Shown piece by piece: positions 16,406 to 25,619 of a DNA stretch of 64,000 nucleotides (positions within the stretch are counted from its first letter, which is position 1; each line of letters starts with the position of its first letter). Position numbers and translations under genes: made by a program. Source of the DNA: DATCJA01 sp963734635. GTDB taxonomy: Bacteria > Acidobacteriota > Vicinamibacteria > Vicinamibacterales > UBA2999. The notes beneath the pieces were generated by a model, which saw only the letters and a list, made by a program, of their open reading frames with translations, made no database searches and was not told the DNA's origin. The stretch lies in the NCBI GenBank assembly GCA_963734635.1, contig CAVTIA010000003.1, forward strand, positions 1,240,001-1,304,000, read 5' to 3'.

Positions 16406-18250
16406 ATGCCTGGCGCGAAGAACCGCAGGGTCCACATCGGCCGCCGACGGCTTTCGCTGCGGCGATGGGTGCCCTACGCCCTGCTGCTGGTAGGGTGCCT
16501 CTTGACCTTCACAATTGTGCTCTACGTGGCGCTCACCATTGATGGTCGAGCACGCCTCGCATTCCTGAACAGCGCCGATGGAACGCGGCAACAGATCGAG
16601 GGGCGCCTGAGCGGCTATCTCGAGGTGACCCGTGCAGCGGCGGCGTTGTTCTCTTCCAGCATCGAGACCAACCCTGCGGAATTCCGGGCCTTCGTCTCCA
16701 ACCTTCATCTCCCTGAGCGATATCCAGGACTCGACGGCATCGGCTTTTCACAGCGAGTCGCGCGGGGAGATCTCGGTGCCACCGTACGCGCAATCAGTCT
16801 CGACAGGGGAATGACCCTGAGCGTGTCACCGCGCGGCGATCGCCCGGAGTACTACCCAATCGTTTTCCTCGAGCCGATGGATGGGGACAATCGAGAGTCG
16901 CTCGGCTTCGATATGTGGACCGATCCGGTCCAGCGGGCAACGATGGAGCGTGCCCGTGATTCAGGACAACCGACGTTGTCTGCAAAGGTGGGCGCCAACA
17001 CACCGATTGACAAGGGCATCTCAGCCGGCTTCATCGTGTACGTGCCGATCTACCGGACAGGAGCGCCCATCCAGACGGTGGAGGAGCGCCGACAGGCGCT
17101 CGTCGGATTTGTATTCAGTCCATTCCAACCGGTAGCCCTCTTCAGCGACATCGGCGACGAGATGCCGTCGGTGGCATTCGAGGTGTACGACGGCGCGCTG
17201 CCCCAGCCAGCCGCGTTGCTTCACCGGTCTGCCGATCCAGCCGGCACCCTCGGGTACCGGTCCACTCGATTGGTGCACGTGGCTGGCCGCGACTGGCTGA
17301 TGATACTGACCTCTCTCGGTGGAACGGTTGTGGGGTTTCCAGCGGCGGCCCGTTGGACCCTGATCGCGGGGATGCTGCTGTCGCTGATGTTGTTCGTGAC
17401 GACACGGGTGCAAGTCGGTGCGTGGGAGTCGGCGGCGCGCCACCAGACCGTGCTCGAAGCGTCCGAGCGCGCTCTTCGGGAAAGTGAGGCGCAGCTTCTC
17501 GATCTCGTCGTGCGCGAGCGAGAAGCGCGCACCCAGGCGCAGGAGGCGGACCGTTCGAAAGACGAGTTTCTAGCCGTACTGTCCCACGAACTACGTACGC
17601 CGCTCAACGCGGTATTGGGATGGCTTTCGATGCTGCGGACCGGATCGCTGCCTGAGGAGCGACGTCGCCACGCGCTGGAGGTCATCGAACGGAATGCGCG
17701 TCTTCAGGCCCACCTGATCGAAGACCTTCTGGATGTCTCTCGCATCGTGACGGGAAAAATGCGGCTCGACCTTCAGTCGCTGACCGTCGCGTCCACGGCG
17801 TCGGCCGTGGTCGATGCGTTGCGGCCCACCGCCGACGAGCGAGGCATCCACCTGCACACGGCGATCGCGCCCGGGACAGGCGCCATCGACGGTGACGCCG
17901 CACGCATTCAACAGATCATCTGGAACCTGCTTTCCAACGCGATAAAGTTCACACCGCGCGACGGTCACGTTTCAGTGGCGCTCACCGAGGAGAGCGAGTT
18001 TGTGCAGTTGAGCGTGAGCGACACAGGCGTTGGAATCGATCCTGAGTTCCTGCCGCACGTGTTCGAGCGGTTCCGGCAGGCCGACAGTTCGACGACGAGG
18101 TTTCATACCGGCGTAGGTCTGGGTCTCGCGATTACGCGACATCTTGCGGAACTGCACGGCGGCTTCGTCGAGGCGCACAGTGAAGGACTGAACCGGGGCG
18201 CCACGTTCATCGTTCGTCTTCCGGCCAAAGCGGCATCATCGGCCACGTAG
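16406..18250 (+). CDS. CHASE-domain sensor histidine kinase
   Basis: A 614-residue membrane sensor kinase. Order: cytoplasmic N-terminus, TM1 (YALLLVGCLLTFTIVLYVAL), extracytoplasmic CHASE ligand-binding domain (about residues 60-270, with YPGLDGIGFSQRV and SAGFIVYVPIYR), TM2 (about 315-335), a coiled-coil stalk, then HisKA with phospho-acceptor H394 in FLAVLSHELRTPLNAVLGWL. The HATPase domain has the N-box WNLLSNAIKFT, VSDTGVGID and GVGLGLAITRHLAELHGG. There is no receiver domain and no adjacent response regulator. CHASE domains sense small extracellular ligands. The ATG at 16406 gives a short basic N-terminus before TM1; earlier starts add an unlikely Arg-rich leader. Confidence 0.93.
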   Translation: MPGAKNRRVHIGRRRLSLRRWVPYALLLVGCLLTFTIVLYVALTIDGRARLAFLNSADGTRQQIEGRLSGYLEVTRAAAALFSSSIETNPAEFRAFVSNLHLPERYPGLDGIGFSQRVARGDLGATVRAISLDRGMTLSVSPRGDRPEYYPIVFLEPMDGDNRESLGFDMWTDPVQRATMERARDSGQPTLSAKVGANTPIDKGISAGFIVYVPIYRTGAPIQTVEERRQALVGFVFSPFQPVALFSDIGDEMPSVAFEVYDGALPQPAALLHRSADPAGTLGYRSTRLVHVAGRDWLMILTSLGGTVVGFPAAARWTLIAGMLLSLMLFVTTRVQVGAWESAARHQTVLEASERALRESEAQLLDLVVREREARTQAQEADRSKDEFLAVLSHELRTPLNAVLGWLSMLRTGSLPEERRRHALEVIERNARLQAHLIEDLLDVSRIVTGKMRLDLQSLTVASTASAVVDALRPTADERGIHLHTAIAPGTGAIDGDAARIQQIIWNLLSNAIKFTPRDGHVSVALTEESEFVQLSVSDTGVGIDPEFLPHVFERFRQADSSTTRFHTGVGLGLAITRHLAELHGGFVEAHSEGLNRGATFIVRLPAKAASSAT

Positions 18251-18278
18251 CACATCCTTTGCTCCAAATGTCCGTCTG

Positions 18279-18297
18279 ACGGGTTTTAGCCCGTTTT
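18279..18297 (+). terminator. possible weak intrinsic terminator
   Basis: A short stem ACGGG/CCCGT (18279-18283 and 18290-18294) with a TTTTAG loop is followed by TTT. It sits about 30 bp after the CHASE kinase stop. The stem is only 5 bp, so the call is tentative. Confidence 0.3.
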
Positions 18298-18375
18298 CCG
18301 GGCCGTGCGTGCCTACGGCGATCACAGAACCGTGATCTCGTGGTCGATGTTGGCACGTCGCGAGGAGGTGCACAG

Positions 18376-19245
18376 ATGGGTCGTTATGCCGCCACCGTTG
18401 CCCTGTTGTTGATGATAGGCGCATCGCCGGTGCGCGCCCAGAAGGCGACGTTCGTCGTCACGTCGATGTCGGCGGATATTCATAAGGCTCCGAGCACAGG
18501 CAGCGCTGTGGTCGGGAAAGCGCCTCGCGGAAAGGCCTTCGAGGTCAGGCGCGAGCTTGGAAGTTGGGTTGCGGTCGCATGGCCGGAAGGCGACGCTGGC
18601 ATCGGCTATCTGCACATGACGTGGGGCACGATGTCCGGTGGCTCCGGTGCCGAGACGAGCAGCGCTGCAAGCGCGACTTCGTCGGCAGTGCCGGCGGCGT
18701 CGCAGACGGAGGCATCTGCGACCACCAGCCGACTCGGTCAGACGCCGGGCCCACGCGTCGTTTCCGCGCCGGCTCCATCTCTCCCGTCTCATGTCATTGG
18801 ATTGGGCGCTCGGATTGGCACTCAGGCGCTCGGCGTTGCGGCCACCGGACGCGCATGGACACAGCGTCGTATAGGGGGTCAACTCGAACTTGGCAAGTCT
18901 ACGTACACAACCGCGTTCGGTGCCGCCCAGCTGAGCGCTATGCAGTTCGCGCCGAGCATCATCTACTCGCCCCGCAACCTGGTGACGAATGCCGTCTGGA
19001 CCCGTCCATACATCGGGGGCGGCGTCAACTTCTATCGGTCAACGTTCAGAAGCTCGTCCGGTTTTCCTGACGTCGTCGACAGCGGCGTCGGCTCGCAGAT
19101 GTTCGGCGGGGCGGAGCTCACGTGGGCGAACCTTCCGCAGGTCGCCGTGAGTGCAGACCTCCGGCACCTCTGGGCACCGACGAGCAACGGGTTCGAGCTG
19201 GGAGGCACGGGCCTCTCGGTATCGGGCCATTGGTATGTGAAGTAG
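18376..19245 (+). CDS. exported SH3-like and beta-barrel-like envelope protein
   Basis: ATG 18376 follows GAGGAGG and starts a signal peptide ending PVRAQ. Residues about 25-85 form an SH3b-like domain (ATFVVTSMSADIHKAPSTGS, KAPRGKAFEV, WVAVAWPEGDAGIGYLH), a fold often used to bind peptidoglycan or peptides. A Ser/Ala/Thr-rich linker follows, then a C-terminal region of alternating hydrophobic/aromatic strands (IGGQLELGKSTY, RPYIGGGVNFYRS, ending GLSVSGHWYVK) that resembles a small outer-membrane barrel ending in an aromatic-K residue pair. It is the first gene of a four-gene plus-strand set with FecR, OmpA and CHASE2-HD-GYP genes, so it probably works at the cell envelope with them. Confidence 0.8.
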   Translation: MGRYAATVALLLMIGASPVRAQKATFVVTSMSADIHKAPSTGSAVVGKAPRGKAFEVRRELGSWVAVAWPEGDAGIGYLHMTWGTMSGGSGAETSSAASATSSAVPAASQTEASATTSRLGQTPGPRVVSAPAPSLPSHVIGLGARIGTQALGVAATGRAWTQRRIGGQLELGKSTYTTAFGAAQLSAMQFAPSIIYSPRNLVTNAVWTRPYIGGGVNFYRSTFRSSSGFPDVVDSGVGSQMFGGAELTWANLPQVAVSADLRHLWAPTSNGFELGGTGLSVSGHWYVK

Positions 19246-19289
19246 CGGCCGATAACCAGGTATCGGGATCGATTCTCGATGAGGGGAGC

Positions 19290-19787
19290 ATGAATAACTT
19301 CCGAAGCTCGTGCGGTGTTCTTGGCGACCGCCTGTGCGGAGGACTGCCCTGGATTGCGGCGGCCGTTCTGCTGTTCATGGCGATGGCGACGCCGGCGCTC
19401 GCTCAGCAACCAGCCGCGGGGCGTGTCAAAGTGGCTTCCGGCGCCGCGTTCATCGTCCGCGGCGGAAGCGCTGTTCCGGTCCGCGTCGGTGACACCGTCT
19501 ACGAAAGCGACGGTCTGAGGACCGGCACCGACGGCCGTATCGGAATCATGTTGAACGACGACACGCGGGTGTCGCTCGGCCCGAGCAGCGAGGTACGTCT
19601 CGATCGCTTCGCCTATGCTCCGGCCGAAGGACAGCTCGGATTCGTGCTTCGCGTCGTTCGTGGCGTTGCAGCCTACGTGTCGGGCAGAATCGCCAAACTC
19701 TCGCCCGACTCCGTGCATCTTGAAACACCGGCGGCGATCGTCGGTGTCCGTGGCACAACACTGGCGCTGCGAGTCGTACCGGAATGA
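19290..19787 (+). CDS. FecR-domain exported protein
   Basis: ATG 19290 is preceded by GAGGGGAG. The first 45 residues contain a signal sequence (WIAAAVLLFMAMATPALAQ). The remainder matches the FecR domain: GRVKVASGAAFIVRGG, VRVGDTVYESDGLRTGTDGR, a segment with LNDDTRVSLGPSSEVRLDRF, then VVRGVAAYVSG and a final TPAAIVGVRGTT. FecR domains in iron regulation sense periplasmic signals, but stand-alone exported FecR-domain proteins near CHASE2 proteins are common and their role is unknown. The stop overlaps the next start by 4 bp (ATGA), so it is translationally coupled with the OmpA gene. Confidence 0.9.
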   Translation: MNNFRSSCGVLGDRLCGGLPWIAAAVLLFMAMATPALAQQPAAGRVKVASGAAFIVRGGSAVPVRVGDTVYESDGLRTGTDGRIGIMLNDDTRVSLGPSSEVRLDRFAYAPAEGQLGFVLRVVRGVAAYVSGRIAKLSPDSVHLETPAAIVGVRGTTLALRVVPE

Positions 19788-20422
19788 ACAAGGCGCGGTG
19801 GTCCGCACTGGTCGTCGGACTCCTGGCCGCGGCGGTGGCCGCGGCGTGCGGACAGCTGCGCCTTCGGGCTCCCGAGCGCCCGGGACAAACGCTGACCGTG
19901 CTTCTGCGCGACGGAGAGGGTGAGAGCTCGGGCCGCGCGATTGTCTCGAACCCGTTGGGAGCTACCGATCTTGTCGCGCCGAACGACGCGACCGTTGCCT
20001 CGACGAACAAGCCACCTACATCCGCAAAACATCTGAGTGACTCAGAGGTACGAAGAATCTTCGGAGATGCGCTGTCTGCCCTGCCGCCTCCGCCGCAGCG
20101 CTTCACTCTCTACTTTCGATTCGAGACGGACGAGCTGACTCCGGGTAGTCGGTCGATGGTGCCGAAGATTCTCGAGGCAATCAAGAATCACCCCGTTCCC
20201 GAGCTGCTCGTCATCGGCCATACGGACACGACGGGCACGAGAGCGGCGAACTTCGACCTCGGGCGCAAGCGTGCCGAAATGGTCCGCGGCGTTCTCATCG
20301 ACGCCGGCCTCGACGGGTCGGCGATCGAAATCATCTCGCACGGCGAGACCGACCTGCTGGTCCAAACCGCAGACGACACGTTCGAATCGCGGAACCGACG
20401 CGTCGACATTTCGGTCCGGTGA
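19784..20422 (+). CDS. OmpA-family lipoprotein-like peptidoglycan-binding protein
   Basis: A 212-residue protein with a signal sequence that ends AVAAAC, a possible lipobox. A low-complexity linker of about 80 residues leads to an OmpA C-terminal domain: FTLYFRFETDELTPGSRSMV, LLVIGHTDTTGTRAANFDLG, KRAEMVR and the final RNRRVDISVR. The conserved Asp and Arg of the diaminopimelate-binding pocket are present, so peptidoglycan anchoring is expected. It overlaps FecR by 4 bp on one side and the CHASE2-HD-GYP gene by 4 bp on the other, so the three products are probably made together. Confidence 0.92.
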   Translation: MNKARWSALVVGLLAAAVAAACGQLRLRAPERPGQTLTVLLRDGEGESSGRAIVSNPLGATDLVAPNDATVASTNKPPTSAKHLSDSEVRRIFGDALSALPPPPQRFTLYFRFETDELTPGSRSMVPKILEAIKNHPVPELLVIGHTDTTGTRAANFDLGRKRAEMVRGVLIDAGLDGSAIEIISHGETDLLVQTADDTFESRNRRVDISVR

Positions 20423-22372
20423 ACGTGCGGCCGCGGCGGCTCATCATCCTGTCCGGACTCGTGCCGACGCTCGTCGCGGCAGCGCTTTGCCTCTACCGCC
20501 CAGCCGCACTCGCCCGCTTTGAATGGCGCGTATACGACATGCTGGTACGCGCCGCCAGCGCTCGCGCGCCCGGCGGCCACGTGGTCATTGTCGACGTCGA
20601 CGAGCGCAGCCTGACCACGATTGGCCAGTGGCCCTGGCGTCGCGATCTCGTCGCGGCATTGATCGACCAACTGCGAGATCTCGGGGCGTCTGTCGTCGCG
20701 CTGGACATCGTTTTCGCGGAAGCCGATCGCTACGCCGACGAAGGCCAGAATCCCGATGTGGCTCTCGAGGAGGCGCTTCGGACTGGAAAGGTCATTCTGG
20801 GCTACGCGCTGACATTCGACGATCCTGGCGAAGCTCCGCGCAAGTGCATCCATCATCCGATCGGCCTGGCCATCGTTGGAGGCGAGGACGAACCCGCGGC
20901 AAGTCCATTCTTCCGCGCCACGGGCGCAGTCTGCAACCTTCCGAATCTCGCGCAGGCTGCTGGCATTTCCGGGTTTATGAACGCAGTGCCCGACGCTGAC
21001 GGCATTCTCCGACGCGTCCCGCTCGTCGTGGAGCTCGACGGTCGTCTGTATTCTTCTTTGGCGCTTACGGCGGTATCGGCAGCGACGGACAGTCAAGGTG
21101 TAGCCCTCCGCATCGCAAATGCGAACGTCTCGACGCTGATGGTGTCTCGTATCGATGAGGAAGGGGCCGCGAACCCGCGCCGCGGCAACATGAATGTGCC
21201 TCTCGATGGCAAGAGCAATCTTCTGTTGCGATATCGGGGGGAAAAGCGCACCTTCCCCTATGTCTCGGCAGTTGACGTCCTGGACGCTCGAGTGGATCCG
21301 GGCGCGTTCCGCGACAAGGTTGTGTTCGTCGGCACCAGTGCGCTGGGCACGCGTGAGGTAGTGTCCACACCTCTGGATACGCTGTTCACTGGCGTGGAGG
21401 TCCAGGCCACGGTAGCCGACAATCTGCTGCAGCAAGACTTTGTGCGTCGCCCCGAGCACGCAGTGCTCCTCGAGGCCTTCGCGGTGCTCATCTTTGGCGC
21501 GATCATCACCCTCGTTGCTGCGCATTTCGGAGCTGGATGGGGCGCGGCCACTGGTGCTGCGTGCCTGATCGTGGTGTGGACCGGCGCCGTGGCGGTACTT
21601 TCGAAGTATGGTGCGTTCCTATCGTCCCTCTACCCGACGATCGGCCTCACCTCCGCGCTGGCATTCGTGACCGGTACACAGGCCGCTCTCGAGCGCGTCC
21701 GCGCCGACCGCGCCGGTCGCGACAGGGCCGTGACGCAGCGCGTGATGGTGCAGGCGCTCCTCTCGCTCGTGGAGATTCGGGACGCCGAAACCGGGCGGCA
21801 TTCGCGGCGCACTCAGCAGTACGCGCGCGTGCTCGCGCGCGAGCTCTCAACGCGTCCCGGGTACACGCGAGTACCTGACGCCTGAGCGAATCGAGCTGAT
21901 CGCCGCACTCGCCCCGCTCCACGACATCGGAAAGGTCGGTGTGCCCGACAGGCTGCTCAACAAGCCAGGCAAGCTCACCGCGGAGGAACTGGTCGAGATG
22001 CGCAAGCATCCGGTGCACGGCCGCGATGTCATCCTGAAAACGGAACAGGAAGTTGGGGTGCGCGATGACCTCACGCTCGCCATCGCCAAGGACATCGTCT
22101 ACACGCACCACGAGAAATGGGATGGATCGGGATATCCCCAGGGTTTACGGGGCAATGAAATCCCGATTGCCGGCAGACTGATGGCGCTCGTGGACGTTTA
22201 CGACGCCGCCCACTCGCGCCGCGTCTACCAGGGACCGATGCAGCACGGCGACGTCGTATCCATGATCGTCAACGGCAGAGGAACACACTTCGACCCGGCG
22301 GTAGTGGACGCCTTCGTGAACGTCGTTCCAGTCATGCAAACCCTGTCCGAGCATCCCGACGTCCAGGCGTAG
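20419..22372 (+). CDS. CHASE2-domain HD-GYP phosphodiesterase (one frameshift near 21865)
   Basis: The N-terminal 300 residues are a CHASE2 sensor (HVVIVDVDERSLTTIGQWPW, VVALDIVFAEADRY, FRDKVVFVGTSALGTREVVS) between TM1 and a cluster of three helices (about 350-430). An HD-GYP catalytic domain follows: EIRDAETGRHSRRT, then in the +1 frame LIAALAPLHDIGKVGVPDRL, HPVHGRDV, THHEKWDGSGYP and ALVDVYDA. The paired H/HD/HHEKWDGSGYP motifs are those of active cyclic-di-GMP phosphodiesterases. As written the first frame stops at 21885; one base removed near 21865 joins RPGYTR to EYLTPERIEL. The protein would be about 650 residues. It probably links an envelope signal, perhaps via FecR and OmpA, to c-di-GMP turnover. 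Confidence 0.88.
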
Positions 22373-22390
22373 GGCGGGCGTACATCCGAT

Positions 22391-22495
22391 TCTCCGTGTC
22401 TCTGTGTCTCTGTGGCCCGTATCGGGTCCGGCTGAAGCCGGACACTACGTACTACCGGACTACGTCCTGACACTACCGGACACTACGTACGAGAT
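22391..22495. repeat. word-like repeat plus degenerate REP units
   Basis: 22400-22420 reads as iterated CTCTGTG words followed by GCCCGT, nearly identical to 36051-36070. It is followed by a REP hairpin (GTCCGGCT at 22426-22433, AGCCGGAC at 22436-22443) bordered by ACTAC, then degenerate copies of CCGGACACTACGTA to 22495. The aminotransferase stop codon lies inside the last copy. Confidence 0.65.
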
Positions 22496-23667
22496 TGCCC
22501 GACTTCCTGAAATGCTGGGAGACTCCGCTCGACCATCTCGTCTGACGCAGTCAGGCTGACTCGAAAGTAGCCGGGCGCGTTCATGATGCTGCCCGGCATT
22601 ACGAAGACGTCGCGATCGGCGAGCGCGGACCAGAGCTGGTCGGGATCGCCTTCAGGCCACCTGGACCACAGGTAAAACGTGCCTTCCGGCGGCAGCACCT
22701 CGTAGCCGTTCTCTGTGAGTGCGCTCATCAACCGATCACGCCGTCGCGCCAGCGCCGCCTGATCGATCGACAGCGTCTCGAGGTCCGGCACTGCGTATTG
22801 CATGACGGCGTTCGGAAAGCACCAGCCAAGCGCCATCTGCGCCGCAAGCATCGATTCGCTGAATGCCACGACGCTCGGCGTCCGGCATGAGCGGCGAGAT
22901 CGCCAGGTAGCCGAGTCGCTGTCCCGGTGCGAGCAGGACCTTGCCGTAGCTGTATGAGATGAACGTCCACGGATAGCACGCCGCCGGGCTGTCGAAGCCC
23001 CTGCCGTCGAACCGCAGCCGGCGGTACGGCTCGTCGGACAGCAGGTAGATGCGATGGCCGATGCGGCTCGACGCGCGCTCGAGGAGGTCCGCCACCTGCT
23101 CCAGCGTCTCGCGCCCGTAGATGCGTCCGGTTGGATTGTGCGGCGTATTGACGATGACGAGGCGGGTCTTCGGGCCGATGGCCGCGTCGATTGCCGTCGA
23201 GATCCAGGTCGAATGTCGGCGGCGTGAGCGCGACCTTGCGCGGCACGGCCGCCGCGGCAAGCAGCAGCGGCTCATAGCAGAACCACGCCGGCTCAGAAAA
23301 GATCGCTTCGTCTCCGACATCCAGAACCAGGTGAAAGGCCACCATGATGGCGGCGAAGGCACCAGTCGTGAGCGCGATGTCCGCGGGGGCGAACGGCAGG
23401 CCCAGCTCGCGGCCGACGCGCTCGGCCAGGAACGCTTGCGGCTCCTCTTCGCTCGTCTTGTAGGCAAACCAGTTCTTGTCGTGCGGCTGGGCGTGCTCGC
23501 GAATTGCCGCGACAAGGCCCTGGCAGCGGCAGCTCGTGCGGATTGCCGAACGTGAAGTCGGAAATACCAGGGTCGAACCGCCGCTCGCCGTAACGCGAGG
23601 ACGAATAGAAATGCTCCACGGCGGCGAAGGCGGCGTCTGCCGCCCGGATGCGGGATGACGTGGCCAT
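22483..23667 (-). CDS. PLP-dependent aminotransferase class I/II (three apparent frameshifts)
   Basis: Pieces of one fold-type I aminotransferase of about 390 residues lie in successive frames: the N-terminus from ATG 23667 (FDPGISDFTFGNPHELPLPG), a piece with IMVAFHLVLDVGDEAIFSEP (about 23530-23205), then RLVIVNTPHNPTGRIYGRET, YLLSDEPYRRLRF and SYSYGKVLLAPGQRLGYLA (PLP lysine; about 23200-22885), and a C-terminus with GTFYLWSRWPEGD and PGYFRVSL (22869-22483). NTPHNPTG, the DEPY Asp/Tyr pair and S-Y-S-x-K are the expected catalytic residues, so function looks conserved despite the breaks. The ATG overlaps the ABC transporter stop (TGATG), indicating translational coupling. The amino donor and acceptor are unknown. 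Confidence 0.8.
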
Positions 23668-25454
23668 CAGGCGAGCGCTATCTTCGGCGGCGCAGTCACG
23701 GCGGGTGCGGTCCGCTTCTCTCCGATCTGCTGGCGCCACATCGCGTAGTACAGCCCCTTTTCTTCGAGCAGCTGCGCGTGCGTGCCGGATTCCGTGATGC
23801 TGCCCCGCTCCAGCACGTAAATCCGATCGGCGTGCATGATGGTCGACAGCCGGTGGGCGATCAGAATCGTCATGACGTCGCGGCTCGTTCCCACCTCGAC
23901 GGATCGTCTGGCCGATCTCGTCTTCGGTGAGCGAGTCGAGCGACGAGGTGGCCTCGTCGAACACGAGGAGGTGCGGCCGACGCAGAAGTGCGCGTGCAAT
24001 CGACAGGCGCTGCCGCTCGCCGCCCGACACTTTGACGCCTCCCTCGCCGATGACCGTATCCAGCCCCTTCGACGCACGGGCCAGCAGGCTGTCGCACGAC
24101 GCCTTGTGCAGCACGTCGAGGCATTCTGCGTCGGTCGCTTTCGGATTGACGAACAGCAGATTCTCACGAATCGTGCCTGAGAACAGCTGCGTGTCCTGCG
24201 TCACGAAACCGATCCGCTCGCGAAGCTGATTGAGATCGACGTCGGATGAGAAATGACCGTTGTAGAGAATGTCGCCGCTCTTCGGCCGATACAGACCCAC
24301 CAGCAGCTTCACCAGCGTCGTCTTGCCCGCGCCGGACGGGCCGACGAACGCAATCGTATCGCCACGCTTCAGGCTGAACGAGATGTCGGTGAGCGCGGGT
24401 GACGAGGCCGTCTGGTGCTGGAAGCTGACGTGGCTGAAGGCCAGATGCCGCAGTTCGGGGAGCTGCACCGGATTGAGCGGTCTCGGCTCCTTCTTCATCT
24501 CGAGTATCTCCTGGAAGTTCTTCAAGGAGACCTCCGCCTCGCGGTAGATGTTGATGATGTTCCCGAGTTCCTGCAGCGGTCCGAAGATGAAAAACGAGTA
24601 GATGAACAGCGAGAAGAACTGCCCCACCGTGATGGCCTGCACGTAAATCAGGTAGAGCATCAGGAACAGAATGCTCGTGCGCAGCGCATTGACGACGGTG
24701 CCCTGGACGAAGCTGAGACTGCGGATGTAGCGAACCTTCTTCAGTTCGAGCCTGGAGAATCTTGTCCGTGGTGCTGTTCAGGCGGGCGATTTCCTGCGGC
24801 GCCAGCCCCAGGCTCTTCACCAGCTCGATGTTACGCAGCGATTCGGTCGTTGCACCTGCGAGCGCGGTCGTCTCGGCGACGATTGTTTTCTGAATGACCT
24901 TGATCTTCTTGCTGAGCACCGAGCTCAGAATGCCCGAGCGCCGGCACCGTGAGGAAGTAGATCGGCGCAATCAGCCAGTGGACGCTCCACGCGTAGATCA
25001 TCACGAAAATGATTCCGACGAGTGACGTGAACAGGACGTTGATCGACGCCGCGATCAGCTTCTCGACGTCAGTGCGCACCTTCTGGAGCTTGCCGAGCGT
25101 CTCGCCGCTTCGCTGGTCCTCGAACACCGCGTACGGCAACTCCAGAGAATGCTGGATGCCGTCCGAGTAGAGCCGCGCGCCCAGCCGCTGGGTAATGACG
25201 TTGATGAAATAGTCCTGGAAGTTCTTGGCGACTCGGGAGACGAAGGCAACCCCGACAGCGGCGGCGAGCAGCAGGCTGACACCGCGGAAGAATTCCCCTG
25301 TGGTGTATTCGGAAAAGCGCGTCGCGTACTGGTCGATGACGTAGCGGAAGATCAGCGGATCGAGCAGAGAGAAAATCTGGTTGATCGCGGCAAGAACCAG
25401 CGCGAGGACGATAAGCCGCCAGTAGTCAAGCAGATACGCGCCAAGCAACTTCAT
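23667..25454 (-). CDS. ABC exporter (fused transmembrane and ATPase domains; three apparent frameshifts)
   Basis: A half-transporter of about 595 residues. The ABC membrane domain starts MKLLGAYLLDYWRLIVLALV and includes QDYFINVITQRLGARLYSDG and VFEDQRSGETLGKLQ (the coupling helix region), continuing in other frames through VAETTALAGATTESLRNIEL and YVQAITVGQFFSLFIYSFFI. The nucleotide-binding domain has Walker A GPSGAGKTT, Q-loop FVTQDTQLFSG, signature VSGGERQRLS, Walker B HLLVFDEATSSLD and the H-loop IAHRLST. Frame changes fall near 24945, 24745 and 23900. The motifs are intact, which points to sequencing indels. It is similar in layout to lipid or peptide exporters of the MsbA type. It is followed at once by an aminotransferase. 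Confidence 0.85.
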
Positions 25455-25619
25455 ATACGGTCATGATACTGCCCGTGGCGCTTCCGTCCGCGCAGTATCG
25501 GCCACTCGAGCGCGCGATGCAAACGGATTCCGCCTCAGCCGGGATCGCTGACGTACGGAGTTAAGCTTACCCACCCAGGGAAGACGCTACACAGGGACGT
25601 GGGGCCGAAAGGACACGGG

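Noticed and set aside
18271..18300. Possible GTAG-type REP near the CHASE kinase stop
   Set aside because: The hairpin lacks a GTAG or CTAC edge, so it was kept only as a weak terminator candidate.
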